Below are positions 53,679 to 62,087 of a DNA stretch of 64,000 nucleotides, one piece after another; position 1 is the stretch's first letter; each line of letters begins with the position of its first letter. This DNA is from Janthinobacterium sp. GTDB taxonomy: Bacteria; Pseudomonadota; Gammaproteobacteria; Burkholderiales; Burkholderiaceae_D. The translations under genes and the position numbers were made by a program. The notes under the pieces are model-generated. The model did no database searches and was not told the origin of the DNA. It saw only the letters and a program-made list of their open reading frames with translations. Location: the NCBI GenBank assembly GCA_003133225.1, contig PKWL01000119.1:62001-126000 (forward strand). The letters are read 5' to 3'.

Positions 53679-54491
53679 TCAAGCAAGCACCGTAGCGAGC
53701 AGCAACCGATCAAGCACAGCGAAGTCCGTCCCCGCCGCCTTTGGAGGTGGGGACGGACGAGTTAACCGATCCAGATGGAACTCGAGAAATTGATTGATGG
53801 CAGGCATTGCTACTCCATGCTCCGATTCCAGCGCCCGGCGTTTAATCGCTAGCAATTCGGCGATGGCCTTTTTCAACGGCGCGTCGGTAACAAGGACATC
53901 AACCAGATCCTGGAATCGCATTGGTACCGGCCCAAGATTCCGTTCGATCCAGAGACAAGCGAGCAATGGGCGAAGGACATACAAATATTTTTTAAGACGA
54001 ACTACTTCACCATGTAAATGTTCACGATAATTCCTCGTCGCCATATGAAGGTAGTGGTGAAAAGCGCGCTCGGGCCGATGCACCTGTTGCGCCGCGTCGC
54101 GCACAGCAATCAAGAAGGATTGATCCGCCGTATAGATCACTGGCGACGACAGCCATTCAACCAACGTCGCATTCCCGTTTCGGAGCAATCCCAACGCCTT
54201 GCGCAAATCCCATCCACTGACGTCATATACATCGCTGATTGGTAATTCGACCACGTCACGCCCTGGCAAGACGGTTAAATACCAATCGACCTTGTGCACG
54301 TAGATAAAACGAACGTCGTAGTCACTATCGGGTGAAGCAAAGCCCCAGCCGCGACTGCCTGATTCACAAGCAAACAGCACTTTGATCGCGTGCTCGTTTT
54401 CGATGCGGGAAAGTGTAGATTCAATTTCGATTCGCACGTCCGGGTCTATCGGATGCTCGCTGTCTTCGAATTCGTAATGTTTGTCAATCAT
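53679..54491 (-). CDS. RlaP-like nucleotidyltransferase
   Basis: A 270-residue protein of the DNA polymerase beta-type nucleotidyltransferase fold, closest by eye to the RlaP/PF10127 group. The active-site motif GSRGWGFASPDSDYD near residue 55 gives the GS...DxD pattern, and a third acid follows in the VELPISDVYD region. The C-terminal half is helical (ATRNYREHLHGEVVRLKKYLY, LECLW-type, with RALESEHG). ATG 54491 is preferred with AAGGG upstream; the frame continues 16 codons. RlaP members transfer nucleotides to RNA or protein in some phage and repair contexts. Here it lies beside TA genes; the target is unknown. Confidence 0.8.
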   Translation of the reverse strand: MIDKHYEFEDSEHPIDPDVRIEIESTLSRIENEHAIKVLFACESGSRGWGFASPDSDYDVRFIYVHKVDWYLTVLPGRDVVELPISDVYDVSGWDLRKALGLLRNGNATLVEWLSSPVIYTADQSFLIAVRDAAQQVHRPERAFHHYLHMATRNYREHLHGEVVRLKKYLYVLRPLLACLWIERNLGPVPMRFQDLVDVLVTDAPLKKAIAELLAIKRRALESEHGVAMPAINQFLEFHLDRLTRPSPPPKAAGTDFAVLDRLLLATVLA

Positions 54492-54765
54492 GGTCAGGTC
54501 CCTTATGAGCGCGATCAAAATGATTGATGTGCGCGGCATCCTTCAATTGATGCGTTTGAGTCGTTGACCGTGAATGCCCCAAACACAATCAATGCCGTCC
54601 ACAGAGCGACACAGCGCCCAGCCGCTTCCGATCTTCTTCATAGCCACTTCGCTGCCGACTTCAACAGCCAGTCGTTCAGCCCAGTGCCGAGGCTTTCCCC
54701 ATGAACAGCTCGTTTCCTTCGGCGACGATAGTCGCCTCGAAGACCGGAACGGCAAACAGGGGGCG
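54492..54765. other. Intergenic stretch, short unsupported frame
   Basis: About 270 bp. A minus-strand frame (54543-54791, ending CVWGIHGQRLKRIN) might be the remnant of a small protein, but it has no ribosome site and overlaps the toxin end. Confidence 0.35.
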
Positions 54766-55197
54766 TCATTGCCTGAGGTAAATCGGCACACCGGCTTTCT
54801 TCGCCGCTTTTCGTAGATCCTTGTCCAAAGTCGCTATCGGTAGATTGCGTCTGCGCGCCAATTCTAAATATTGAGCATCGTAGCCGGAAAGCTCGAACTC
54901 TCTCGATATAGAGGCAACCGCAAGCTGAACACCCAAAGGGGCAGCAGAGTCGAGTCCAATAGGCAACTGGCCTAATCTATAGATGAATCCAGTCAACACC
55001 GACTCGCCGAATTTCCCGTCATCGTCAGCGCAGCGGAGAACGTGGATCGTTTCTGCGTACCACAACGCCGGTACCCAAGCAGATGCAACTTCAAACGAAT
55101 CGAGTACTAGATCAGCATATGCTCGGTCGGCTGGCGAACCGTCTTGCAAGACCCAGCGAACCGACACGGAGGCGTCCAGAACGAAACCGCTTGCCAT
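54766..55197 (-). CDS. PIN-domain toxin (VapC-like)
   Basis: A 143-residue PIN toxin. MASGFVLDASVSVRWVLQDG holds the first Asp, WVPALWYAETIHVLR the Glu, and SGYDAQYLELARRRNLPIATLDKDLRKAA the later acids; the SGYDAQYLELA pattern is characteristic of this VapC subgroup. The active site looks intact. The gene overlaps the end of its antitoxin gene, which appears frameshifted (55197-55434). Confidence 0.92.
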   Translation of the reverse strand: MASGFVLDASVSVRWVLQDGSPADRAYADLVLDSFEVASAWVPALWYAETIHVLRCADDDGKFGESVLTGFIYRLGQLPIGLDSAAPLGVQLAVASISREFELSGYDAQYLELARRRNLPIATLDKDLRKAAKKAGVPIYLRQ

Positions 55198-55434
55198 CAG
55201 CGACGTCCGCGCCGGCGCATCTCTGCAAATTGCATCAGGTCAATCGTTGAGGTACGCATTGCCTTGATCGCTATAATTGCTTCACGTATCTGTTGGGCGG
55301 CGCGGCTGGCGGCAGGCACCAGGTCAGCAACGGGTTCGCCCCGATTGGTGATTGTGATCCGCTCTCCTTGTTGCACCTGTTTTATCAGATCAGGCAATTT
55401 TGTCTTTGCCCTCGTAAATTCCGTATTCGCGCAT
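55197..55434 (-). pseudogene. Phd-type antitoxin with a frameshift
   Basis: ATG 55434 follows TTGGAG by 6 bp and reads MREYGIYEGKDKIA then stop. The expected Phd sequence would be MREYGIYEAKTKLPDLIKQ; it appears if one G of the GAGGGC run (~55411-55408) is dropped, after which the frame continues QVQQGERITITNRGEPVADLVP to the end at 55197. So a 1-nt insertion breaks the gene near codon 9. A TTG at 55397 could restart translation of the remainder, missing about 18 residues of the fold. Whether this toxin-antitoxin pair still works is uncertain. Confidence 0.82.
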
Positions 55435-55838
55435 CGTTACTCCAATGATTTGACATGGTCTAGTCTATACACTAGGCCATGTATGCGCAAATCGAATACT
55501 AAATGTCAAGGTGGTATCGAAGGTCTCTCATATTCCTAACCAAAACCCTAGAAAACCGCTAGCAAAGCATATTTCAATGCACTCACGTTGCCGGGTTGCA
55601 TAAGGTTGGCCGACCGCGTTTTGGCCGATGGCCGCGCTTCGCCTGAGCAACTTAACTGCCCGGTATCGCTGCGCTGGCGCCGGTCGCGAGGCCCAGTATC
55701 GAGCAATGACGGCAAGGCTGAATCAGGCAGGGTCTGGCCGGGCTGGCTCGTCCTAGATTCTGGCCCCTTTCTCGTATTGGGCTGCGCTTGACATCATTCG
55801 TGGCATGCCGCATGATGGCATGAAAATGTGGAGGGCAT
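55435..55838. other. Intergenic stretch with no recognisable gene
   Basis: About 400 bp between two TA modules with divergent orientation. It should contain promoters for both; no clear -35/-10 pair was chosen. Short frames lack motifs. Confidence 0.4.
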
Positions 55839-56177
55839 ATGCTGAAAGAAGTTGGCGCCAGCGGCCAAATATCGCTGGGAAAAAAATATGCGGGAAGGCT
55901 GTTTGACGTAATCATCCATCCAGACGACAGATTCGAGCTGATTCCGGTTCGAGTAGTTGCGACCGCGCAGCCCCAGGGGCCGCAAATCGTGACGGCGCCG
56001 GACGGATGGGTGCCGCCCGGCGGTTACGACGGGTGCACGAAGTGGGCGTTGGATAATCGCGCTGCCTTGGAGCACTACGCGCAGCAAATCGAGGAAGCGG
56101 GGACAGCGGCGGAGCAACTGCAGCGTTTTCTGGCTGAACATCCCGAAATGTTGAACGGTGACCATGTCGAAATTTGA
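55839..56177 (+). CDS. AbrB-like antitoxin candidate paired with CcdB-like toxin
   Basis: A 112-residue protein. The N-terminal 40 residues, LKEVGASGQISLGKKYAGRL followed by FDVIIHPDDRFELIPV, have the swapped-hairpin AbrB/MazE pattern (GxISL...GR). A Gly/Pro-rich middle (DGWVPPGGYDG) links to a charged C-terminal helix (ALEHYAQQIEEAGTAAEQLQ, FLAEHPEMLNG) whose end recalls the CcdA tail (AEVARFIEMNGSF). A GGAGGG site lies 3 bp before ATG, rather close. It overlaps the toxin gene by 14 bp. Interpreted as DNA-binding plus toxin-neutralising parts; a non-classical CcdA replacement. Confidence 0.72.
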   Translation: MLKEVGASGQISLGKKYAGRLFDVIIHPDDRFELIPVRVVATAQPQGPQIVTAPDGWVPPGGYDGCTKWALDNRAALEHYAQQIEEAGTAAEQLQRFLAEHPEMLNGDHVEI

Positions 56178-56472
56178 TGTTTTCGTCAATCCGAATAAGG
56201 CCGCCACGCATATCCTGTATGTCGACGTGCAAAGCGATTTCGTTCGCCTGAGCACCAGATGGTGCATTCCCCTGCTCCGCCATGTATCGTTGCGGCCGAT
56301 CATACAGGGCACACAAGCGTTAATTGAGGTCAATCAGCAAGAATATGTCATGGACACAGCAAACCTTCTGGCGGTGCCTGCGAGTCTGCTGCGTCAGCGG
56401 GCTGGTCGGCTGTCTTCAAGTGACCAGCTCATCGCGGCGTCGTGTATCGAATTCATGTTGCGCGGCTACTGA
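56164..56472 (+). CDS. CcdB-like toxin
   Basis: A 102-residue protein with the size and layout of CcdB gyrase poisons: SKFDVFVNPNKAATHILYVD, VQSDFVRLSTRWCIPLLRH, ALIEVNQQEYVMDTANLLAVP, and the C-terminal helix LSSSDQLIAASCIEFMLRGY, which parallels the C-terminus of CcdB (NDIKNAINLMFWGI type). The terminal Gly-aromatic pair is kept, but the Trp is Arg. ATG 56164 overlaps the upstream antitoxin gene by 14 bp. Predicted to bind DNA gyrase. Confidence 0.85.
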   Translation: MSKFDVFVNPNKAATHILYVDVQSDFVRLSTRWCIPLLRHVSLRPIIQGTQALIEVNQQEYVMDTANLLAVPASLLRQRAGRLSSSDQLIAASCIEFMLRGY

Positions 56473-56566
56473 ATAATCTTGCATGTGGCTGCCCGCTGTG
56501 AAAAAGATCGATGGCGGCCAGATTGACGGGGTTGCCGGAGCGGGTCGGCTATGGCGCCGCGCCGCC

Positions 56567-57940
56567 CTATCCCATGCTCCAGGCGCCGAGCGCCTCTTGC
56601 ACGGCAACGACGACCGGCGCCCAGCCGCCGCCGGCGGGCTGACGGAACAGGCGCATGCGTTGCGGATACCAGGGACTATCCGTGCGCTCGGTCAGCCACC
56701 GCCAATCGGTTCGATAATCGGGCAACAACACCCAGCACGGCGTGCCTAGGCTGCCGGCCAAATGCGCCACCGCGCTGTCCACGCAAATCACCAGGTCCAA
56801 ACTGGCCACGACGGCGGCGGTATCGGCAAAGTCCAAAAAGAAGTGCCCCAGAGCCAGCACGGGCCACGCCGCGCCCGCCTGCAGCGCCTCCTCCTCGCCC
56901 GGCCCCTTTTGCAAACTGATGAAGTGGACCCCGGCCACGGCAAAGAGGGGAGCTAAGACGTCGAGCGAAGGCAGGGAACGGTCGTCATCGTTTTCAAAGA
57001 GCGGGTTGCCCTTCCAAGCCAGACCGACCCGCAAGCGGCCTGCGGGCAACCGGGGGGACCACTGCGCCACTTTGCCGGGATCGGCGGCCAAGTAGGGAAT
57101 TGGCGCCGGAATGGTCCCTAGGCGGGTGTCACAGCAATGGGGCAGGCTCATCGGGGGCGTCCAGAAATCCCATTGCGAGGCCGACACTTCTTCTTCGAAA
57201 GAAAATACGGCGTCGGCACCGGCCAAGGTGGCGAACAGGGTCTTCAGGTGCGGGTGGCACACGACGCTAACGCGTGCGGCTCCCATGGTTTTTAGGACGG
57301 AAGCGTAGCGGCAAAATTGGATCATGTCGCCGTAGCCTCCCTCGAAGGCGATGATGATCGAGCTGCCGGCCAAGGCTTGCCCGTGCCAGCGCGGGCAAGT
57401 GAAATAGCGAGACAGGAGCGTGCTTCCAGAACGCGTCTCCAGACAGCGCCAGCCTTCCTCCAAACGGCCCTGGCGCAGCAGGATATAGCTCAGGTTGAAG
57501 CGAGCCTTGGCATAATGGCAGTCGAGCGCGAGCGCCGTGCGGTAGCACAGCTCCGCATCCTTTTCGCGCTTGGTGCAAGCTAGCAATGCGCCCATGTTCG
57601 ACCACGCCGCGGGCGAATCCGGTGCCAGTTGCAAGGCACGCCGGTTGACCGCTTCGGCCTCATCAAAGCGCTTTAAGCGCAGCAGCAGTGCCCCTAGGAT
57701 CAGGCTGACCTGGACCACCTCGGGGCATAGGACAATCGCTTGCCGATAGCAACTTTCCGCTTCCCCCAGCGCCCCCAACTGCGCCCGCACCAGCCCCAGG
57801 TTGGCCAGGACTTCGCCGAAATCGGGCGCCAGCGACAGGGCCAGCCGAAAGCATGCCTCGGCCCCCGCAGCGTCGCCCGCCGCCATGCGTCGGTTGCCAT
57901 CGTGAAATAAATTTTCGGCTTCGGCGCGAGAAGTTGGCAT
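56567..57940 (-). CDS. TPR protein with glycosyltransferase-like C-terminus
   Basis: A 457-residue protein. Residues ~5-175 are at least four TPR units (AENLFHDGNRRMAAGDAAGAEACFRLALSL-type, split here: GDAAGAEACFRLALSLAP, LGALGEAESCYRQAIVLCP, LKRFDEAEAVNRRALQLAP, KREKDAELCYRTALAL). Residues ~190-457 resemble GT-B/GT9-like transferases: IIIAFEGGYGDMIQFCRYAS, LRVGLAWKGNPLFEND, and LDLVICVDSAVAHLAGSLGTPCWVLLPD, the nucleotide-sugar binding end. There is no signal peptide, so it is cytoplasmic. It may glycosylate a protein or lipid acceptor. It sits 48 bp after glk on the same strand. Confidence 0.88.
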   Translation of the reverse strand: MPTSRAEAENLFHDGNRRMAAGDAAGAEACFRLALSLAPDFGEVLANLGLVRAQLGALGEAESCYRQAIVLCPEVVQVSLILGALLLRLKRFDEAEAVNRRALQLAPDSPAAWSNMGALLACTKREKDAELCYRTALALDCHYAKARFNLSYILLRQGRLEEGWRCLETRSGSTLLSRYFTCPRWHGQALAGSSIIIAFEGGYGDMIQFCRYASVLKTMGAARVSVVCHPHLKTLFATLAGADAVFSFEEEVSASQWDFWTPPMSLPHCCDTRLGTIPAPIPYLAADPGKVAQWSPRLPAGRLRVGLAWKGNPLFENDDDRSLPSLDVLAPLFAVAGVHFISLQKGPGEEEALQAGAAWPVLALGHFFLDFADTAAVVASLDLVICVDSAVAHLAGSLGTPCWVLLPDYRTDWRWLTERTDSPWYPQRMRLFRQPAGGGWAPVVVAVQEALGAWSMG

Positions 57941-57988
57941 AGGAGCGGGGAGGTAACGGAAACATGCTAGTGTACTGCCCGCACCGGG

Positions 57989-59041
57989 CTAGGCGTCATT
58001 TTTCGCATCGGGCCCGGTGGGCGGCGCGCGCCGCCCGCGCCGCGTGCCGCCCGCGCCCAGATGCTCGGCGAGGAGTCTCGCCACGCCGTAAAACGCCGGG
58101 TTCGGCGCCGTGATCACGTAAGTGGGAATAGCCGACAGATAACTCGAGAAGCGCCCCTTCGCCTCAAATCTAGCGCGAAAAGGGGACGTCGCAAACCATG
58201 GTCCCATGCGCGGCACAATGCCCCCGCCGATGTAAATGCCGCCCAATGCGCCCAGCGTCAGGGCCAGATTGGCACTCACCCCGCCCAGCATCGCGCAAAA
58301 GCATTCCAGCACTTCAAGGCAAAACGCATTCTGATCGTTCAAGGCGCCCGCCATGATTTGTTGCGCCGTCAAGTCGCGTACGGTCAAACCGTTGCGTAGG
58401 GCTAAAGCGCGACCGATGATTTCAAGCCCGGGGCCCGAAATCAAGCGTTCGGCCGACACGTGCGGCCAGCGTTGCCAGGCGTATCGCAAGACCGCGCATT
58501 CACGCTCATCGGCAGGCGCAAAGCTGGCGTGTCCGCCCTCGCTGGCGAGCGCGACGAAGCCGTCTGACGTTGGGATCACGGCGGAAACACCGAGACCCGA
58601 GCCCGGCCCCAGGACGCCGGTCACGCCATTAGTGATCGGCGCGCCACCGCCCACTTGCATCAGGTCGGCTCGTTTCAAGCCCGGCAACGCCATGGCCAGC
58701 GCCGTGAAGTCATTGACCACCAACAAGGTCTGCAAGCCCAGTTCGCGCCGCACGCCTTCAATCGAAAATTCCCAATCGCGATTGGTCAACCGGACTCGGT
58801 CGCCGGAAACGGGGTTGGCCACGGCGAGCGCCGCGTGCGCGAGTGTGAGGCCGGCATGATCGGCGAGATAGCATTGCAGCAAGGGCACGATGCCGTCGAA
58901 ATCCTGGCACGCGAGCACGCGCACGGAGCGAAACACCTTCTCTGCCGTTTGCAGCGCGAAGCGGGCGTTGGTGGCGCCGATGTCGGCGACTAGGCGCGCT
59001 CCATCGGCAAAGGCGCGGCTGTGTCTTGCCTCTGGTTTCAT
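57989..59041 (-). CDS. glk: Glucokinase
   Basis: A 350-residue ROK-independent bacterial glucokinase (Glk family) phosphorylating glucose with ATP. Motifs: phosphate loop LVADIGATNARFAL, TNRDWEFS, VVNDFTALAMALPGL, VLGPGSGLGVSAV, EGGHASFAP and the C-terminal GGIYIGGGIVPRM. The start ATG 59041 gives MKPEARHSRAFADGAR; a much longer reading to 59431 is an artefact because its N-terminal part overlaps the cytosine deaminase gene. The tail (RRGRRAPPTGPDAKN) is basic. Lies between codA and the TPR gene. Confidence 0.95.
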   Translation of the reverse strand: MKPEARHSRAFADGARLVADIGATNARFALQTAEKVFRSVRVLACQDFDGIVPLLQCYLADHAGLTLAHAALAVANPVSGDRVRLTNRDWEFSIEGVRRELGLQTLLVVNDFTALAMALPGLKRADLMQVGGGAPITNGVTGVLGPGSGLGVSAVIPTSDGFVALASEGGHASFAPADERECAVLRYAWQRWPHVSAERLISGPGLEIIGRALALRNGLTVRDLTAQQIMAGALNDQNAFCLEVLECFCAMLGGVSANLALTLGALGGIYIGGGIVPRMGPWFATSPFRARFEAKGRFSSYLSAIPTYVITAPNPAFYGVARLLAEHLGAGGTRRGRRAPPTGPDAKNDA

Positions 59042-59186
59042 GGTCGATCCACTTGGGCGCCCCGGCACGAACCCCGGATACGCGAAATAAAACGGGGCCG
59101 CGACCCGGCCCTGGAAAATCGCCTCTGGAGTAATTGGCGCCGTCCGCAGCGGGATGACCTTCTCAAAGCGCAGGCCCAGCTGCGCA

Positions 59187-60455
59187 CTACAGGCGAAACG
59201 CGGTGCGCTGCGGACGGCCCGGCAAATGCAAGCGCGCCTCGGCCCGCGGCGTCTCGCTAACGACGTGGCCGCGGCGCAGCACCAGGCGACGCGCGGCGCG
59301 CAGGCGGATCGCCTCGACCGTGCTGCCGGCGTCGAGGATGACCAGGTCGGCGTGGCAGCCCGGCTCCAGCCCGTAGCCGTCCAGTCCGAGAATTCGGGCC
59401 GGCGTGGCGGTGACGGCCATGAAGCACGCATGCATGGCTTCCTGGCCCGTCATCTGCGCCACGTGCAGGCCCATGTGCGCTACCTCCAGCATGTCAGCCG
59501 AGCCCAAGCCATACCACGGGTCCATCACGCAATCATGGCCGAAGGCGACGTCGATGCCAGCGGCCATCATTTCGGGCACCCGCGTCATGCCGCGCCGTTT
59601 CGGGTACGTGTCGTGGCGCCCCTGCAAGGTGATGTTAATCAAGGGATTGGCAATCGCCGCCACGCCGCCCTCATGCATCAGGGGCAAGAGCTTGCTGACA
59701 TAATAATTGTCCATCGAATGCATCGACGTCAGGTGCGAGCCCGTCACTTTGCCATGCAGGCCGAGCCGATGACTGTGATAGGCGAGAGTCTCGATGTGAC
59801 GCGACATCGGGTCGTCCGACTCGTCGCAATGCATGTCGACCATCAAACCCTTGTCGGCGGCCAATTCGCACAAGATGCGCACCGATTCCCCGCCATCGGC
59901 CATGGTGCGCTCAAAATGGGGGATGCCGCCGACCACGCCCACGCCCATGGCGATGGCGCGCTTCAGGTTGCCGAGCGCGGACGGGCTGCGCAACAGGCCG
60001 TCTTGGGGAAACGCGACCAGTTGCAAGTCGAGGTAAGGCGCCACCACGCGCTTGACTTCCAGCAGGGCTTCCACGGCCAGCAGACGGTCGTCGCAGATAT
60101 CGACATGGGAACGGATCGCCAGCAAGCCGCGCGCAACGGCCCAGTCGCAATAGTGCAAGGCCCTTTCCAGCAGCGCCTCCTGCGTCAGCTGCGGCTTGAG
60201 TTCGCCCCATATCGCGATTCCTTCGAGTAAAGTTCCAGACCGGTTTACTCGCGGCAGCCCGTAGCTGAGGGTGGTATCCATGTGGAAATGGGCATCCACG
60301 AAGGGGGGTGTGACAAGGTCGCCTGCCGCGTCGATTTCGCGCGCGCCCCGCACCGGCAAGGCGGCAGCGACGGCGGCAATGCGCCCGTCCTCGATGGCGA
60401 TGTCGATCTGGCGCCGTCCGTCGGGCAAACTGGCATTGCGTATGACGACATCCAT
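59187..60455 (-). CDS. codA: Cytosine deaminase-like amidohydrolase
   Basis: A 422-residue metal-dependent hydrolase that most resembles cytosine deaminase (cytosine to uracil). Features: VTPPFVDAHFHMDTTLSYGL (HxH), RSHVDICDD, DMHCDESDDP, SHLTSMHSMD, GHDCVMDPWYGLGSADML with the catalytic Asp, and the typical C-terminal ARILGLDGYGLEPGCHADLV. AGGAG precedes ATG 60455 by 7 bp. Related amidohydrolases with other substrates (for example isoguanine) cannot be ruled out. Confidence 0.9.
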   Translation of the reverse strand: MDVVIRNASLPDGRRQIDIAIEDGRIAAVAAALPVRGAREIDAAGDLVTPPFVDAHFHMDTTLSYGLPRVNRSGTLLEGIAIWGELKPQLTQEALLERALHYCDWAVARGLLAIRSHVDICDDRLLAVEALLEVKRVVAPYLDLQLVAFPQDGLLRSPSALGNLKRAIAMGVGVVGGIPHFERTMADGGESVRILCELAADKGLMVDMHCDESDDPMSRHIETLAYHSHRLGLHGKVTGSHLTSMHSMDNYYVSKLLPLMHEGGVAAIANPLINITLQGRHDTYPKRRGMTRVPEMMAAGIDVAFGHDCVMDPWYGLGSADMLEVAHMGLHVAQMTGQEAMHACFMAVTATPARILGLDGYGLEPGCHADLVILDAGSTVEAIRLRAARRLVLRRGHVVSETPRAEARLHLPGRPQRTAFRL

Positions 60456-60526
60456 GGGTGCTCCTGGTCAGGGGGTGCTGCGTGCAAGGTCAAGGGGCAA
60501 GTTGGAGGCGGGCCCCCGAGCCGCCG

Positions 60527-60775
60527 CTATTTTTTCCAATAGCCAAATTCAGTTTCATAACAGGTGGCGTCGATCTCGCCTATCTTATCTTGCATTGCCC
60601 CCTGCGCGTCAAGGACGGCCTGGTTGTAGATGGAGGGGCCGATTTCGCGCAGACAAAAATCGAGCAGCAGCTTGGCCTTAAGTTCGCCGACCTCCTCGTC
60701 CATGTGTTGCGCGCAATAACGCTGGATCGACGCCAACAGGCGCAGCTCAACTTCCTTGTTCAATTTGATCGCCAT
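60527..60775 (-). CDS. DUF2164-family protein
   Basis: An 82-residue small acidic/helical protein: MAIKLNKEVELRLLASIQRY, DEEVGELKAKLLLDFCLREIGP and SIYNQAVLDAQ fit the DUF2164 family. GGGA lies 5-6 bp before ATG. No function is known. It faces codA in the same direction, 71 bp upstream. Confidence 0.88.
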   Translation of the reverse strand: MAIKLNKEVELRLLASIQRYCAQHMDEEVGELKAKLLLDFCLREIGPSIYNQAVLDAQGAMQDKIGEIDATCYETEFGYWKK

Positions 60776-61097
60776 AGAGTCCCGCTACGCTTGGTTAATG
60801 TTGCAATGCAAAAATCCTACCCTTGCGGCGCACCCCCCTCTTTTTGTGGATGGCATTGCCATTTTTCACGCCAGCAAAGCAGGTTGCGGCTGAAGTGTGC
60901 CGTGGTTGCCAAGTTGATCTTGCCACAAGCGCGCAGAAATAGCTTTCAAACCAATGAAATCACCGCTAAACTAGTATTTTATTGCAGTGCGTCATTAGCT
61001 AGCTTCGACGGCTCTGAAATACCTGTGAATCTGGGCCAAATCCGGTGTCATGGGGTAAGGCGCGCCACCACCATTTTAATTCGCACGAGGAGAAACC
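60776..61097. other. Intergenic promoter region upstream of the phasin gene
   Basis: About 320 bp, AT-richer than its surroundings (GTCATTAGCTAGC, TATTTTATTG near 60975). It should contain the phasin promoter and that of the DUF2164 gene; a convincing element was not chosen. Confidence 0.4.
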
Positions 61098-61940
61098 ATG
61101 TTTCCGATTCCAGAACAGTTTTCAGCAATGACGAAGTCGCAATTTGAAGCCCAATTGAAGATCATGAGCGCCTTTACCAGCCAGGCGTTCGACAGCGCAG
61201 AGAAGGTCATCAGCCTCAACATCAGCATGTCCAAAGCGGCAATGGATAAATCGTCGGCCGCCTTCCACCTGCTGTGTACGGCAAAGGACGCGCGCGAATT
61301 TTTCACGCTGAGCGCGACTCAGGCGCGGCCCGATCTCGACCCCGTGCTGGCCTATGGCCGGCAACTGATCGGCATCGCCAGCGCCCAGGCGGAATTGATC
61401 CGTTCTGCCGGCGGTGCGCACAGCGCGCCGGCGACGGCGACGCCGGCAGCAGCCAAACCGGCAGCGGCGGCCGTAGCGAAGCAGGCGCCTGCTGCCGCAG
61501 CGAAGCCGCCAGCGATGGTAGCGAAACGGGTAATCGCGGCCGCGGCGAAACCGGCCCCGATGGTAGCGAAACGGGCAGTCCCGGCCGCGCCGAAACCGGC
61601 CGCGATGGTCGCGCAACGGGCAGCAGTTGCCAAGCCGGCTGCTGCGCCAGCCACGCCGGAGCTCAAGAAGGCCGCCGCGCCACAGGCGCTTGTCAAAGCT
61701 GTAAGCACGCCGGCCGTCACGGCCCAGGCGGCGAGCAAGCCTGTCGTCCAGCGCGCCAAGGCCAGCCCAGCTGAGAAAGTCGGCGCCAAGCCTGCCACTG
61801 TCGAGAGCCCAAGCGCCAAGCTGGCCGCGACAACGGCCCCGGCTGTCAAACATGTCGTCGCAACGCCAAGCGCCACGCTAAAACCAGTCACAGCAGCTGC
61901 CATTGCAAGTCCTGTAGTGAAACCCGAAGTCAGGAAGTAA
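61098..61940 (+). CDS. Phasin (PhaP-like) with Ala/Pro/Lys-rich tail
   Basis: A 280-residue polyhydroxyalkanoate granule protein. Residues 1-110 are the phasin domain (FPIPEQFSAMTKSQFEAQLK, MSAFTSQAFDSAEKVISLNI, then REFFTLSATQARPDLDPVLAY). From residue ~115 onward an Ala/Pro/Lys-rich tail of about 165 residues follows, with tandem MVAKR-containing repeats (PAMVAKRVIAA, PAPMVAKRAVP, PAAMVAQRAAV). Such tails occur in Burkholderiales phasins and recall histone-like sequence. A GAGGAG site precedes ATG by about 6 bp. A terminator follows at 62001. Confidence 0.92.
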   Translation: MFPIPEQFSAMTKSQFEAQLKIMSAFTSQAFDSAEKVISLNISMSKAAMDKSSAAFHLLCTAKDAREFFTLSATQARPDLDPVLAYGRQLIGIASAQAELIRSAGGAHSAPATATPAAAKPAAAAVAKQAPAAAAKPPAMVAKRVIAAAAKPAPMVAKRAVPAAPKPAAMVAQRAAVAKPAAAPATPELKKAAAPQALVKAVSTPAVTAQAASKPVVQRAKASPAEKVGAKPATVESPSAKLAATTAPAVKHVVATPSATLKPVTAAAIASPVVKPEVRK

Positions 61941-62000
61941 GATCGGGGAACAGCGCCGCGCCAGCGGCGCCGCGCTGTCATTGCAAGCGATTGCAAGTTT

Positions 62001-62026
62001 AAACGGGCTTCGGCCCGTTTTGTTTT
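62001..62026 (+). terminator. Rho-independent terminator after the phasin gene
   Basis: An 8-bp stem (AAACGGGC / GCCCGTTT) with a TTCG tetraloop is followed by TGTTTT. Located 60 bp after the phasin stop. Confidence 0.88.
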
Positions 62027-62087
62027 CCCATGTTGTATCCTTGCCTGCTGCGCGGAAGGAATTTAGGGCACACAACGAAGGCAGTTC

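Noticed and set aside
54543..54791. A minus-strand frame ending CVWGIHGQRLKRIN
   Set aside because: Overlaps the PIN toxin end, no Shine-Dalgarno, no recognised family; too weak to call.
57989..59431. A 480-residue reading of glucokinase that extends to 59431
   Set aside because: The extra N-terminal part overlaps codA in another frame and has Arg/Ala/Pro-rich shadow sequence; the glucokinase fold starts just after ATG 59041.
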